From: Thalassotalea psychrophila
GTDB taxonomy: Bacteria; Pseudomonadota; Gammaproteobacteria; Enterobacterales; Alteromonadaceae
DNA length: 64,000 nucleotides
Assembly: GCF_031583595.1 (NCBI RefSeq)
Contig: NZ_CP134145.1
Span: 1,364,001-1,428,000 of the forward strand
Direction of reading: 5' to 3'
Shown: positions 26,329 to 35,227 of the stretch, piece by piece
How the letters are laid out: every line of letters starts with the position of its first letter
Numbering within the stretch: the first letter of the stretch is position 1
Translations under genes and position numbers: made by a program
Notes under the pieces: model-generated
What the model saw: only the letters and a program-made list of their open reading frames with translations
Database searches by the model: none
What the model was told of the DNA's origin: nothing

Positions 26329-27972
26329 TTAATCAGTTCCTTTTTTACTGACATCTTCAAAACTAATGCCACCAAATGGAGTGAGTATATTGCCTTCTAT
26401 TCCTTTAACTTTAGCTTGTCCGCGTTTTGCATGTGCAATAGGAAACACAGGTAAATGTTCTTGCAGTAATTGTTGAGCCTGAAGGTAGAGTTTTTTACGT
26501 TTACTTGTATTGTTGGTTAACAGTGATGCTTGCAATAGTTGGTCAAATTCTTCATTACACCACATTGCTCTATTACCACCGGTATTAACTGACGCACAAC
26601 TGAGTAAAGGAGAGAAAAAATTATCAGGATCAGGATGATCTGCTGACCAACCGATAAGCACTGATTGATGCTCACCTTTAGCAAGCTTCTTCAAGAAAGT
26701 AGCCCATTCAAAAGTAATAATATTAACTTCAATACCAATATCAGCCAGGTCAGACTTGATCAACTTTGCCATTTTTCTAGCATCAGGGTTATAAGCTCTA
26801 TGAACTGGAACAGCCCAAACATCAATACTAAAGCCATCAGATAGGCCAGCATCACTGAGCAACTTAATTGCTAAATCTTTTGAATATGTTATTTCTTCTA
26901 CTTTGTCTGAATAAGCCCAAGAAGCTTTTGGCAACAGAGATTGTGCTACTTCAGCTTGTTCATAATAAACAGCACTGACAATGGCATCTTTATCTATCGC
27001 ATGGGCTACAGCTTTGCGAACAAGCGGGTTATCAAACGGGGGGACTTTAGTATTAAAAGCAAGAAATGCAACATTAAAAGAGGTTACATGTTCTAAGGCT
27101 AAGTCAGGCCTTGATGCTATTTCTTGAGTTGCAATTGGATATGATATTACATCGCACTCATGGGTGAGAAGCTTAGTTAACCGAATAGTATTATCTGGGC
27201 TAATGTTATAGAGCAATTTTTCAATACTAACCTTTCTCCGCCAATAATCTTCATGACGTTCAAAGCGAATTAAAGAGCCGTTTCTATAGTCTTTATATTT
27301 AAATGGACCTGTTCCTATCGGCAAATTGTCTAATAAAGTTAGATCTTTTTTCTGTTCAATCAAATGATCCGCATATTCTTTTGACAATATAACTGAAAAT
27401 GGTGCGGCGATATTTGCTAAAAAAGAACTTTGTGGATGGTTTAACCTAAAGCGAACAGTATAGTCGTCAATTTTTTCAACATCTTGAACTAGTTCATTAA
27501 ACTTCACACTTTGAAAAAATGGAAATTTACCATCTGCTGATTTATAAAATGGTTGTTTTTCATCTAATATTCTTTTGAAACTAAAAATGACATCATCGGC
27601 ATTCATATTTCTGCTAGGAGTGAAATAGTTTGTTTGATGAAATTTCACATCTTTACGCAAATAAAAAGTGACTAATTTATTATTTTTAGTGACATGCCAT
27701 GACTTTGCTAGGGCAGGTATTTTGTCAAAATTACTTGGATCAAAACCGAGCAGTCGATTATAGATTTGCTTTGAAGTTGCATCAATTGTAGTGCCAGTAG
27801 TAACCAATTGCGGATTAAATGAGGTGGGTGAGCCTTCTGAGCAATACACGATACTTTCAGATAAAATTGAATCGGAGCTGACCTTTCCGCAACTACTTAT
27901 TATTAAACTAAGTAATGCAGCCGCAATTACTTGCAGAGTTTTCTTAATTGGTAACCAAGAGTTAACTTTCAT
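26329..27972 (-). CDS. sapA: Peptide ABC transporter substrate-binding protein SapA (lipoprotein)
   Basis: 547-residue SBP_bac_5 family binding protein for peptides. The N-terminus MKVNSWLPIKKTLQVIAAALLSLIISSCGK carries a lipobox-like SLIISSC, so it is probably anchored as a lipoprotein, unlike the soluble periplasmic E. coli SapA. I place the start at the ATG 27972, 11 bases after GGAAAG and overlapping the last codons of pspF; the GTG at 27981 sits too close to that site. The family signature region ADDVIFSFKRILD is intact. Substrate specificity is not readable. Confidence 0.85.
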   Translation of the reverse strand: MKVNSWLPIKKTLQVIAAALLSLIISSCGKVSSDSILSESIVYCSEGSPTSFNPQLVTTGTTIDATSKQIYNRLLGFDPSNFDKIPALAKSWHVTKNNKLVTFYLRKDVKFHQTNYFTPSRNMNADDVIFSFKRILDEKQPFYKSADGKFPFFQSVKFNELVQDVEKIDDYTVRFRLNHPQSSFLANIAAPFSVILSKEYADHLIEQKKDLTLLDNLPIGTGPFKYKDYRNGSLIRFERHEDYWRRKVSIEKLLYNISPDNTIRLTKLLTHECDVISYPIATQEIASRPDLALEHVTSFNVAFLAFNTKVPPFDNPLVRKAVAHAIDKDAIVSAVYYEQAEVAQSLLPKASWAYSDKVEEITYSKDLAIKLLSDAGLSDGFSIDVWAVPVHRAYNPDARKMAKLIKSDLADIGIEVNIITFEWATFLKKLAKGEHQSVLIGWSADHPDPDNFFSPLLSCASVNTGGNRAMWCNEEFDQLLQASLLTNNTSKRKKLYLQAQQLLQEHLPVFPIAHAKRGQAKVKGIEGNILTPFGGISFEDVSKKGTD

Positions 27973-29056
27973 CAGCGTCACTACTTTCCAATAGATTATA
28001 TTTTTTTAAATAACCTCTTAGTTGATGGTAGGTTAGTTTTAGCGCTTCTGCTGTTTTCTTTTGGTTAAATTGGCATGATGCTAATGCGTCTTTTAATAGT
28101 GTTATCTCGTAATCGTTAGATAAGTCTTTTAAAGAAACCGGATATGATAATGGACTTAATGAATTAGCTGCTTTAGAAGTAGCCGTTTCAGCATTTGCCT
28201 CTGAGGTAAGGTCTGTATTTGTATTTTCAGTTGGAGCTTGTCTATCAGCTGTTTTAGTACGGTTGTTCGGCCTAAAAGGCGACTCAAAAGGATCTATAAC
28301 TAACTGATTTACTGGTATATGTGGATTGTTATGGCGATATACACTGCGTTCAACAACGTTTTTAAGTTCTCGAATATTCCCGGGCCATCGATAGGCAAGC
28401 ATGGACTTTTTCACTTTTTCAGTGAAACCACTAAACAATTCAAACTCGAGCTCTCTTGCCATATTAATAGCAAAATGCTCAGCAAGAATTAAAATATCAT
28501 CAATACGCTCTCTTAAGGGCGGTAGAGTAATAACATCAAATGCTAGTCGATCAAGTAAATCAGCCCTAAACTCGCCTTTATCGGCAAGCATTGGCAAATC
28601 TTCGTTAGTCGCTGCAATTAAACGTACATCCGATTTTACCGTGCGAGAACCACCTACACGTTCAAATTCACCATATTCCACAACACGGAGAAGTTTTTCT
28701 TGAATTAGTCCTGAAGTATTAGCGAGTTCATCAAGAAATAGTGAGCCGCCATTCGCTCGTTCAAAACGACCTTCATGACGTTTACTTGCACCGGTAAATG
28801 CACCGCCCTCATGACCGAAAAGTTCGCTATCTAAAAGGTTTTCATTTAATGCTGCACAATTGAGTTTTATATAACTTTGATCCCACCGCTTAGATAGGTA
28901 ATGCAAACGAGCTGCGACAAGCTCTTTACCAGTTCCTCGCTCTCCAATAATTAATACTGGCTTAGCAAGGGGAGCTACTTGTGAGATATGTTCCAGCACT
29001 TCTAAAAAACTATTAGACTGGCCGATCAAATTATCTTGTTGTTTAAAGCGGGTCAT
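27962..29056 (-). CDS. pspF: Phage shock protein operon activator PspF
   Basis: Sigma-54-dependent AAA+ activator of 364 residues that lacks an N-terminal receiver domain, as PspF does; PspA binding holds it inactive. Walker A GERGTGKE (39-46), the sigma-54 contact loop GAFTGA (85-90), and a C-terminal Fis-type HTH (QKKTAEALKLTYHQLRGYLKKY). A low-complexity linker of about 60 residues (roughly 255-315) between the AAA+ and HTH domains makes it longer than E. coli PspF (about 325). Divergent from pspABC and upstream of sapA with overlap, so the sap genes may share its transcript. Confidence 0.92.
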   Translation of the reverse strand: MTRFKQQDNLIGQSNSFLEVLEHISQVAPLAKPVLIIGERGTGKELVAARLHYLSKRWDQSYIKLNCAALNENLLDSELFGHEGGAFTGASKRHEGRFERANGGSLFLDELANTSGLIQEKLLRVVEYGEFERVGGSRTVKSDVRLIAATNEDLPMLADKGEFRADLLDRLAFDVITLPPLRERIDDILILAEHFAINMARELEFELFSGFTEKVKKSMLAYRWPGNIRELKNVVERSVYRHNNPHIPVNQLVIDPFESPFRPNNRTKTADRQAPTENTNTDLTSEANAETATSKAANSLSPLSYPVSLKDLSNDYEITLLKDALASCQFNQKKTAEALKLTYHQLRGYLKKYNLLESSDADES

Positions 29057-29079
29057 AGGTGACCTAATTATTGGTTTTT

Positions 29080-29108
29080 TTCACTAACAAATAGTGTATT
29101 TCATTAAC
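29080..29108 (+). promoter_or_regulatory. Candidate PspF-binding upstream activating sequence
   Basis: Two direct copies, TTCACTAAC (29080-29088) and TTCATTAAC (29100-29108), start 20 bp (two helical turns) apart. The second lies in TAGTGTATTTCATTAAC, which closely resembles the E. coli psp UAS as I recall it (TAGTGTAATTCGCTAAC). About 90 bp upstream of the -24/-12 promoter, a normal enhancer position. Confidence 0.6.
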
Positions 29109-29179
29109 GATGATCTGAAAAGTCTTTTTTATGTTTAATTAATACCTTTATAAACAATAGGTTACTGATGTTTTAAAAC

Positions 29180-29195
29180 TTGGCATCAAAAATGA
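29180..29195 (+). promoter_or_regulatory. Sigma-54 promoter of pspA
   Basis: TTGGCATCAAAAATGA: the -24 element TTGGCA is perfect; the -12 element is ATGA in place of TTGC/TTGT, with the correct spacing from GG to G. Start point near 29207, about 50 bases before pspA. The weak -12 is the main doubt. Confidence 0.6.
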
Positions 29196-29256
29196 ATGTA
29201 TTAGCATAGGTATAAAATTACAAATTAATAAAATTTAATGATACGAGGAAGTTATT

Positions 29257-29955
29257 ATGGGTATTTTTTCAAGGTTTACAGACATCATCAATTCGAACAT
29301 CAACAGCATTTTAGACAAGGCTGAAGACCCAGAGAAAATGGTGCGTTTAATTATTCAAGAGATGGAAGATACTTTAGTCGAAGTACGTTCATCTTCAGCC
29401 CGAACACTGGCAGATAAAAAAGAATTAACTCGCCAGATAACACGATTAGAAAGTGATACTCAAACTTGGCAACAAAAAGCAGAATTAGCGTTAAGTAAAG
29501 GTCGTGATGACTTAGCGAGAGCAGCATTAGTTGAAAAAAATAAATGTGAAGAAGCTTCTCAGTCAATGAGTGATGAGTTAGCTAACTTTGATGATAATAT
29601 TGAAAAATTACAAGGTGAAATTTCACAACTACAAGAAAAATTAGCAGATGCTAAAGCTCGTCAAAAAGCTATCGTTATGCGTGGTAAAACAGCTAGCACT
29701 CGATTAAAAGTGAAAAGTAAACTTGATAGTGGCAAAGTAGAGGATGCATTAACTCGTTTTGATCGTTATGAACGAAAAATTGACGATTTAGAAGCGCAAG
29801 TTGATTCGTATGACCTAGGTAAAAAATCTTTAGCAGACGAAATTTCCGATTTAGAAACTGATGATAGTATCGATAATGAGCTTGAAGCCCTAAAGGCTAA
29901 AATGCAAAAACCAAAGAAAGCAGCAGCTACAAAAACTAGCAAAGCTAAAAAATAA
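29257..29955 (+). CDS. pspA: Phage shock protein A
   Basis: 232-residue peripheral membrane protein of the PspA/IM30/ESCRT-III fold: an amphipathic N-terminal helix (MGIFSRFTDIINSNINSILDKAED) then long coiled coils. It stabilises damaged membranes and inhibits PspF under non-stress conditions. The C-terminus ends in a Lys/Ala tail (KKAAATKTSKAKK). First gene of pspABC, with a ribosome binding site ACGAGGAAG. Confidence 0.95.
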   Translation: MGIFSRFTDIINSNINSILDKAEDPEKMVRLIIQEMEDTLVEVRSSSARTLADKKELTRQITRLESDTQTWQQKAELALSKGRDDLARAALVEKNKCEEASQSMSDELANFDDNIEKLQGEISQLQEKLADAKARQKAIVMRGKTASTRLKVKSKLDSGKVEDALTRFDRYERKIDDLEAQVDSYDLGKKSLADEISDLETDDSIDNELEALKAKMQKPKKAAATKTSKAKK

Positions 29956-29999
29956 AAAACGTTTATCATTTATAAGCTCAATCGTTAAGGAGAATTACG

Positions 30000-30230
30000 A
30001 TGGAACCAGGTCTTTTAATGGCACCAATTATTATATTTATGGTTATTGTTGCACCAATTTGGTTAATTTTACATTACCGTTCAAAACGTCAAATAAGCCA
30101 AGGTTTAAGTGAAGATGAATACAGACAATTGTCAGATTTATCTGAAGCAGCAGATCAAATGGCTGAAAGAATACAAACCCTTGAAGCTATTCTAGATGCT
30201 GAAACTCCAGACTGGAGAAAGAAAGTATGA
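30000..30230 (+). CDS. pspB: Phage shock protein B
   Basis: 76-residue membrane protein: one N-terminal transmembrane helix (residues ~5-25) and a cytoplasmic helical tail (LSEDEYRQLSDLSEAADQMAERIQTLEAIL). Works with PspC to relay envelope stress to PspA. AAGGAG precedes the ATG; the stop overlaps the pspC start (ATGA). Confidence 0.93.
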   Translation: MEPGLLMAPIIIFMVIVAPIWLILHYRSKRQISQGLSEDEYRQLSDLSEAADQMAERIQTLEAILDAETPDWRKKV

Positions 30231-30658
30231 AAAAATCTAGAGGAGAGTTATTTCGGGACCCTACCAAAGGGAAAATTGCCGGTGTATGTGCAGGTTTAGC
30301 CGAGTATTTTGGTTGGGAAGCATGGTTAGTAAGGATACTGGTTGTTTCAGGTGTTTTACTAGGCATGGGGTGGTTTGTTATTTTATACATAGCAGGTTGG
30401 TTTATTTTAGATAAAAAAACTAGTCGCTTTTCACCTAAACAAGTTGCCAAAAATGTTAAAGAGAAACTTCATGAAGAAGAAATTTTTAATGAATCAATTA
30501 AAGTGAAAGCAAAAATTTGGCAGTCAGGTGAATTACCTAAACAAGCCGTTCGCGATATCAGTCTTAAGTTTAAATCTTTAGAGCATGAGTTACGCAGTAT
30601 GGAACGCTACGTAACATCGCCAGAGTTTACCGTTTCGAGAGAAATAAATAAGTTATAA
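30227..30658 (+). CDS. pspC: Phage shock protein C
   Basis: 143-residue inner-membrane sensor. The PspC domain spans residues ~8-65 (RDPTKGKIAGVCAGLAEYFGWEAWLVRILVV) with a hydrophobic hairpin, followed by a charged helical C-terminal region. It overlaps pspB by four bases. No pspD/pspE follows; a terminator closes the operon. Confidence 0.93.
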   Translation: MKKSRGELFRDPTKGKIAGVCAGLAEYFGWEAWLVRILVVSGVLLGMGWFVILYIAGWFILDKKTSRFSPKQVAKNVKEKLHEEEIFNESIKVKAKIWQSGELPKQAVRDISLKFKSLEHELRSMERYVTSPEFTVSREINKL

Positions 30659-30677
30659 AGTTTGACTTATTCTTATT

Positions 30678-30702
30678 AAAGGTCGCAATAGCGACCTTTT
30701 TT
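30678..30702 (+). terminator. Terminator of pspABC
   Basis: 9-bp stem AAAGGTCGC / GCGACCTTT with an AATA loop and a T6 tail. Confidence 0.9.
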
Positions 30703-30756
30703 ACGTCAGGGATGATTTTAGATTCATTCCTTTAGATATGAAAACGGTACTTCTTA

Positions 30757-30968
30757 ACATCGAATATGCTTACGCTTCTGATAAGTTGTCCATGGATAAC
30801 TGCTTCGTGATTCTAAATACAATGTATTCGATATTCGTAACTTTTGTTATGAATACGCTAAGCTTATGATATTCTGACGCTTTGAATGCGTTTCACTGCG
30901 AAAACTGGGTGGTTCGAATACGTAGCTGCTTCGTAAATCACAATGCAATGTATTCACAACTCGTTACT
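30757..30968. repeat. Dispersed GAATACG/CGTATTC repeat, copy B (long)
   Basis: Contains ATAACTGCTTCGTGATTC, AATGTATTCGATATTCGTAAC, GAATACGTAGCTGCTTCG and a terminal ACAACTCGTTAC. It fills nearly the whole psp-epimerase spacer up to 14 bases before the epimerase ATG, so it must include or displace that gene's promoter and ribosome binding site. Looks like two fused units. Confidence 0.7.
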
Positions 30969-30981
30969 ATAATGGAAATAT

Positions 30982-32052
30982 ATGAAATATTTAGTCACAG
31001 GAGCCGCAGGTTTTATTGGCCACTTCGTCAGTGAACGTTTATGTGACATGGGTCATGATGTTGTTGGTATAGATAATCTAAACGATTACTATGACGTTAA
31101 TTTAAAATTAGCACGCTTGAACAAGCTCGAAAAATATTCAGCCAACGCTGTAATGGATAAAATGGTTGTTGGCTCAGATATTCTGCCTAGTGATAGCTGT
31201 AATGGCACATTTACTTTTATAAAAATGGATTTAGCTGACCGGGAAGGCATTGCCGCTTTGTTTGCTGATGAAAAATTTGATCGGGTAATTCATTTAGGTG
31301 CGCAAGCCGGCGTTCGTTACTCTATAGAAAACCCGCTAGCGTATGCAGATTCAAATTTAATTGGTCACTTAACCATATTAGAAGGGTGCAGACATAACAA
31401 TGTGCAACACCTTGTATATGCATCATCTAGTTCTGTTTATGGTTTAAACTCTAAAGTTCCTTTTGCAACCAGTGATAGTGTTGATCATCCTGTGTCTTTA
31501 TACGCCGCCAGCAAAAAATCGAATGAGCTAATGGCACATACCTACTCACACCTTTACGGTGTACCGACAACAGGACTGCGTTTTTTTACCGTATATGGTC
31601 CTTGGGGTCGTCCAGATATGGCGCCAATACTTTTTGCCGATGCCATTACCAAAGGCAAAGCCATTAAAGTATTTAACCATGGTGATATGCGTCGCGACTT
31701 TACTTATATTGATGATATTGTTGAAGGTATTATTCGCATTCAAGATGTTGTACCACAACCAAGAACCGACTGGACAGTGGAAACTGGATCTGCTGCTAAT
31801 AGCTCGGCTCCTTATTCAATTTATAATATTGGTAATGGCAATCCGGTTAAATTATTAGATTTTATTGAAGCAATGGAAAATTCATTAGGTATTAAAGCTG
31901 AAAAGAACTTTATGGATATGCAACCAGGCGATGTATACCAAACTTATGCTGAGGTTGAAGACTTGTTTGAAGTAACGGGTCATAAACCTGCGGTTAGTGT
32001 TGCTGAAGGGGTAGATAAATTTGTTAAATGGTATAAGTCATTCTATGACTAA
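30982..32052 (+). CDS. NAD-dependent UDP-glucuronate/nucleotide-sugar epimerase
   Basis: 356-residue short-chain dehydrogenase of the extended type. Rossmann motif GAAGFIG (7-13), catalytic Tyr/Lys in LYAASKKSNE (Tyr at about 174, Lys at 178), and the GIDNLNDYYDVNLKLARL block typical of UDP-glucuronate 4-epimerases (LpsL/CapI group). Likely supplies UDP-galacturonate for surface polysaccharide or LPS; galU lies 2 kb downstream. Compared with typical members it has an insertion near residues 55-75. Bracketed by dispersed repeats on both sides. Confidence 0.85.
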   Translation: MKYLVTGAAGFIGHFVSERLCDMGHDVVGIDNLNDYYDVNLKLARLNKLEKYSANAVMDKMVVGSDILPSDSCNGTFTFIKMDLADREGIAALFADEKFDRVIHLGAQAGVRYSIENPLAYADSNLIGHLTILEGCRHNNVQHLVYASSSSVYGLNSKVPFATSDSVDHPVSLYAASKKSNELMAHTYSHLYGVPTTGLRFFTVYGPWGRPDMAPILFADAITKGKAIKVFNHGDMRRDFTYIDDIVEGIIRIQDVVPQPRTDWTVETGSAANSSAPYSIYNIGNGNPVKLLDFIEAMENSLGIKAEKNFMDMQPGDVYQTYAEVEDLFEVTGHKPAVSVAEGVDKFVKWYKSFYD

Positions 32053-32055
32053 ATA

Positions 32056-32157
32056 ACTAGATTCGAATACGTAGCTTCGCTACTCCGAATACGGCGCTTT
32101 GCGCCTTCGAAGCCTACTTCGAAATTCGCAATGTAACGTATTCGTAATTCGTTACTT
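32056..32157. repeat. Dispersed GAATACG/CGTATTC repeat, copy C
   Basis: GAATACGTAGCTTCGCTACTCCG, GAATACGGCGCTTTGCGCC and a terminal AACGTATTCGTAATTCGTTAC. The internal TAGCTTCGCTA and GGCGCTTTGCGCC are small hairpins. Sits between convergent genes. Confidence 0.75.
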
Positions 32158-32160
32158 TAG

Positions 32161-33024
32161 CTAAGCAGGAATAGTTAATACATCAGTTTTAAGAAGCGTT
32201 AATATGCTTTCTGCTGTGTTACCTAGAAGCTTTTGCTCTAAACCTGCTCTAGCCACAGTGCCAACGACTACAACGCTCGCTTTGCAGTCTGCTGCAACAG
32301 AGGTGATAACTTTATCCACTTGACCGGCTTTAATGTGAATATGATCAGGATTAATTCCGTAACTTCGGGCTAATATGACTAACTTTTCTTGTAACTCTGC
32401 TTTATGCTCATTTTCTAACTTGTCTTTATTAATTATCCCCAGCTTTCTTAATAGTGGTGAAAACGGCACGGTATAACAAATGTGTAATTCAGCATTTATC
32501 TGTTTGGCTATAATGCTTGCGTTTTTAAGCACCTGTTCATTTAGCTGTTTCTTGTCTTGCAGTTCGGTTTCTAAATCTACCGTTGCTAATACATTTCGAG
32601 CTTTATGCCACTTTTTATCTGCGGCTATTAATACTGGAGCATGGCATTCTCTAATAATATGCCAATCAGTAGGGGTATAAAACAAGGCTTCAGTGCGATG
32701 GCCTGTTTTAACAATCATGTAAGGTTTATGCTCTTTTACATAGTTATTCACCCAAATATGAATATTCTTTTCCCATACTGTTTCAAAGTTATATTCCACG
32801 ATACCTTGTAAAGTATTTACCAATTTATGAGCATTAAGTTCATGAAGATTATGTACAATCAGATCTTGAGCATCTTCTATATCGACTACACCACGTAACT
32901 TTTCATAGCAAAAATTCACAATATGCAGTTTGCAGTTATACGCTTTTGCGAGTTCTGCTGCTTGTAATATAGCTGTGTAATTTTGCTCTTGGTGATCTGA
33001 AATCACTAATATGCTGTTTTTCAT
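32161..33024 (-). CDS. Universal stress protein, tandem-domain UspE-like (copy 1)
   Basis: 287-residue protein built from two Usp domains. The C-terminal domain ends with the ATP-binding pattern VVVGTVARAGLEQKLLGNTAESIL (G-2x-G-9x-G(S/T) type). E. coli UspE (about 316 residues) has the same architecture and is linked to oxidative stress, motility and adhesion. A close paralogue lies just upstream on the same strand, 45 bases away, so they may form an operon. Confidence 0.85.
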   Translation of the reverse strand: MKNSILVISDHQEQNYTAILQAAELAKAYNCKLHIVNFCYEKLRGVVDIEDAQDLIVHNLHELNAHKLVNTLQGIVEYNFETVWEKNIHIWVNNYVKEHKPYMIVKTGHRTEALFYTPTDWHIIRECHAPVLIAADKKWHKARNVLATVDLETELQDKKQLNEQVLKNASIIAKQINAELHICYTVPFSPLLRKLGIINKDKLENEHKAELQEKLVILARSYGINPDHIHIKAGQVDKVITSVAADCKASVVVVGTVARAGLEQKLLGNTAESILTLLKTDVLTIPA

Positions 33025-33069
33025 AATAATATTTCTACTGTTCAGTCTTAATATTTAGTGTTTTGATTC

Positions 33070-33930
33070 TTATGGTTTTAACGCTAAAACATCAGTTTTT
33101 AAAAAGCTTAGAATGTTTTCAGCAGTATTTCCCAATAACCTTTGGCTAATACCTTTTCTACCTACCGTTCCAATAACGACTATACCAGCATGATATTTAG
33201 CCGCCATAGAGGGGATCACTAGTTCAGGTTTTCCTGCATGAATATGAAAATTTTCGACAGGTACTTGATATTGTTCACTGAGTTGCAAAATGTTGGCGCT
33301 CAAATCGTGTCTTGCTTGCGCTTCAACCTCATCTTTATATTGTAGGCCAAAATCTCGTAAAACCGCTGAAAATAGAGGTGTATAGCAAACATGTACCTGC
33401 ACATTTAGTTTACTTGCTAGCATTGACGCTGTTTCTAGAATTTTATGATTTAACTTTTGTTTATCAGGAAGTTGAGTTTGTAAGTCTACTGACGCTAGTA
33501 TATCCGGTGTTTTGCTCCACTTATCCTGTGCAACAATTAATACAGGTGCGGGGCATTCCCTGATTAAATGCCAATCGGTTGGAGTATAAAACATGGTTTC
33601 ACTGCGATTACCGGTTTTTACAACCATTACAGGCTGTTCATTTTCGGCGTAGTGATTTACCCAAGTATGGATGTGCTTTTGCCAAATTATTTCATAGGTA
33701 TGGTGGTTATTTCCACACAGTTCAGCCAGTTGATCGTTTGCTTTATCATCCATGCGAGCTATGAGACTTTCTTTGAATGCTTCGCCTTTATCATCTAAAC
33801 CATGCAAATCTTCATAATAAAAATATACAACATGGAGTTTTGCGTTATAGAGCAGGCTAAGTTTTTCAGCTTGCTTAATAGCAACTGATTTTTCAAAATT
33901 TGGATCCGCAATGACTAAAATAGTTTTCAT
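33070..33930 (-). CDS. Universal stress protein, tandem-domain UspE-like (copy 2)
   Basis: 286 residues when started at the ATG 33930 (MKTILVIADPNFEKSVA), which has GAGG upstream and aligns with the paralogue's MKNSILVISDHQEQN; the longer frame to 34026 adds an unconserved N-terminus. Two Usp domains; the C-terminal motif IVVIGTVGRKGISQRLLGNTAENIL is intact. Paralogue of the downstream gene: the HTWVNHY / HIWVNNY and YTPTDWHLIRECPAPVLI blocks are shared. Confidence 0.85.
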   Translation of the reverse strand: MKTILVIADPNFEKSVAIKQAEKLSLLYNAKLHVVYFYYEDLHGLDDKGEAFKESLIARMDDKANDQLAELCGNNHHTYEIIWQKHIHTWVNHYAENEQPVMVVKTGNRSETMFYTPTDWHLIRECPAPVLIVAQDKWSKTPDILASVDLQTQLPDKQKLNHKILETASMLASKLNVQVHVCYTPLFSAVLRDFGLQYKDEVEAQARHDLSANILQLSEQYQVPVENFHIHAGKPELVIPSMAAKYHAGIVVIGTVGRKGISQRLLGNTAENILSFLKTDVLALKP

Positions 33931-34206
33931 GATGTGCCTCATTATCCTGGAAAATTTACCTTTCATCTCAATTAAGCTTAAAACTTTCTTCATTTGAAAC
34001 TTTTGATTTGAATCAGAAAAAATCATCTTTGTTTTATTATAAACTTAGTATTAACTAAATTATTTATCTAGGAAGTGTTAGTGAACTTATTTCGATAATT
34101 GAATTATTAATGTCTAATCAGACTTAAAATTCTAGTCTATTTGGAATATACTTACCTGCTAGACGATATAGTTTTATCGCAATAATAAACGAAAGGAAAA
34201 CCCGTT

Positions 34207-35109
34207 TTGCCATTATCAAAAAATTCAGCTATCAAAAAAGCCGTTATTCCAGTTGCTGGCCTAGGCACTCGCATGTTGCCTGCTACAAAGGCTATTCCTA
34301 AAGAGATGCTGCCAGTGGTTGATAAACCGTTAATTCAATACATAGTAAACGAGTGTATTGCTGCAGGTATAAAAGAAATTGTATTAGTTACTCATTCTTC
34401 TAAAAATGCTATTGAGAACCATTTTGATAAGTCTTATGAGCTAGAGTCAACTCTAGAGAAAAGGGTAAAACGGCAGTTACTTGATGAAATACAGGCTATT
34501 TGTCCTAGAGGTGTCACTATTATGCATGTGCGCCAAGGTGAAGCTAAAGGTCTAGGCCATGCCGTATTAAAAGCAAAGCCAATCATCGGTGACGACCCGT
34601 TCGTAGTGGTATTGCCTGATGTATTAATTGATGATGCCGCAGCTGACCTTAAAACTGAAAACCTTTCAGCTATGCTTACTCGTTATGAAGAATCTAATGC
34701 AAGCCAAATTATGGTAGAGCCTGTACCTATGGAGCTGGTAAGTAGTTATGGGGTAGTGGATTGTGGCGGTAAAGCTGTTTTACCAGGTGAATCTTGCCCG
34801 ATGACGGCAATAGTTGAAAAACCACCACAAGAAGAAGCTCCATCTAACTTGGCCGTTGTGGGTCGTTACGTTTTATCAAACAAAATTTGGGCGTTACTTG
34901 AACAAACCATGCCGGGTGCTGGTGACGAAATTCAATTAACCGATGCGATCGCTAAACTGATGGATGTTGAAGCCGTCGAAGCGTTTCATATGACCGGAAA
35001 GTCTCACGATTGTGGTACTAAAATCGGTTACTTAAAAGCAAACGTAGAGTACGGCATGCGTCACCCTGAATTGGCTGATGAGTTTAAAGCGTATTTAAAA
35101 AGCTTGTAA
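34207..35109 (+). CDS. galU: UTP-glucose-1-phosphate uridylyltransferase
   Basis: Makes UDP-glucose, the precursor for LPS core, UDP-galactose and UDP-glucuronate. 300 residues, close to E. coli GalU along the full length. The nucleotidyltransferase signature [20 protein letters not shown] is at residues ~16-35. The start is a TTG at 34207 with AAGGA nine bases upstream; no ATG precedes it in frame. A functional partner of the epimerase upstream. Followed by a strong terminator. Confidence 0.95.
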   Translation: MPLSKNSAIKKAVIPVAGLGTRMLPATKAIPKEMLPVVDKPLIQYIVNECIAAGIKEIVLVTHSSKNAIENHFDKSYELESTLEKRVKRQLLDEIQAICPRGVTIMHVRQGEAKGLGHAVLKAKPIIGDDPFVVVLPDVLIDDAAADLKTENLSAMLTRYEESNASQIMVEPVPMELVSSYGVVDCGGKAVLPGESCPMTAIVEKPPQEEAPSNLAVVGRYVLSNKIWALLEQTMPGAGDEIQLTDAIAKLMDVEAVEAFHMTGKSHDCGTKIGYLKANVEYGMRHPELADEFKAYLKSL

Positions 35110-35158
35110 AAGTTATTAAACATCTTTAAATCCCAATACCTACTGCGCAATAATTAAG

Positions 35159-35185
35159 AAGGATCTGCTTGTCAGATCCTTTTTT
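35159..35185 (+). terminator. Terminator of galU
   Basis: 9-bp stem AAGGATCTG / CAGATCCTT with a CTTGT loop and a T6 tail. Confidence 0.9.
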
Positions 35186-35227
35186 GATCACGGAAGAGCT
35201 ATATGCAGAAATGCCATGGGCCATTCT

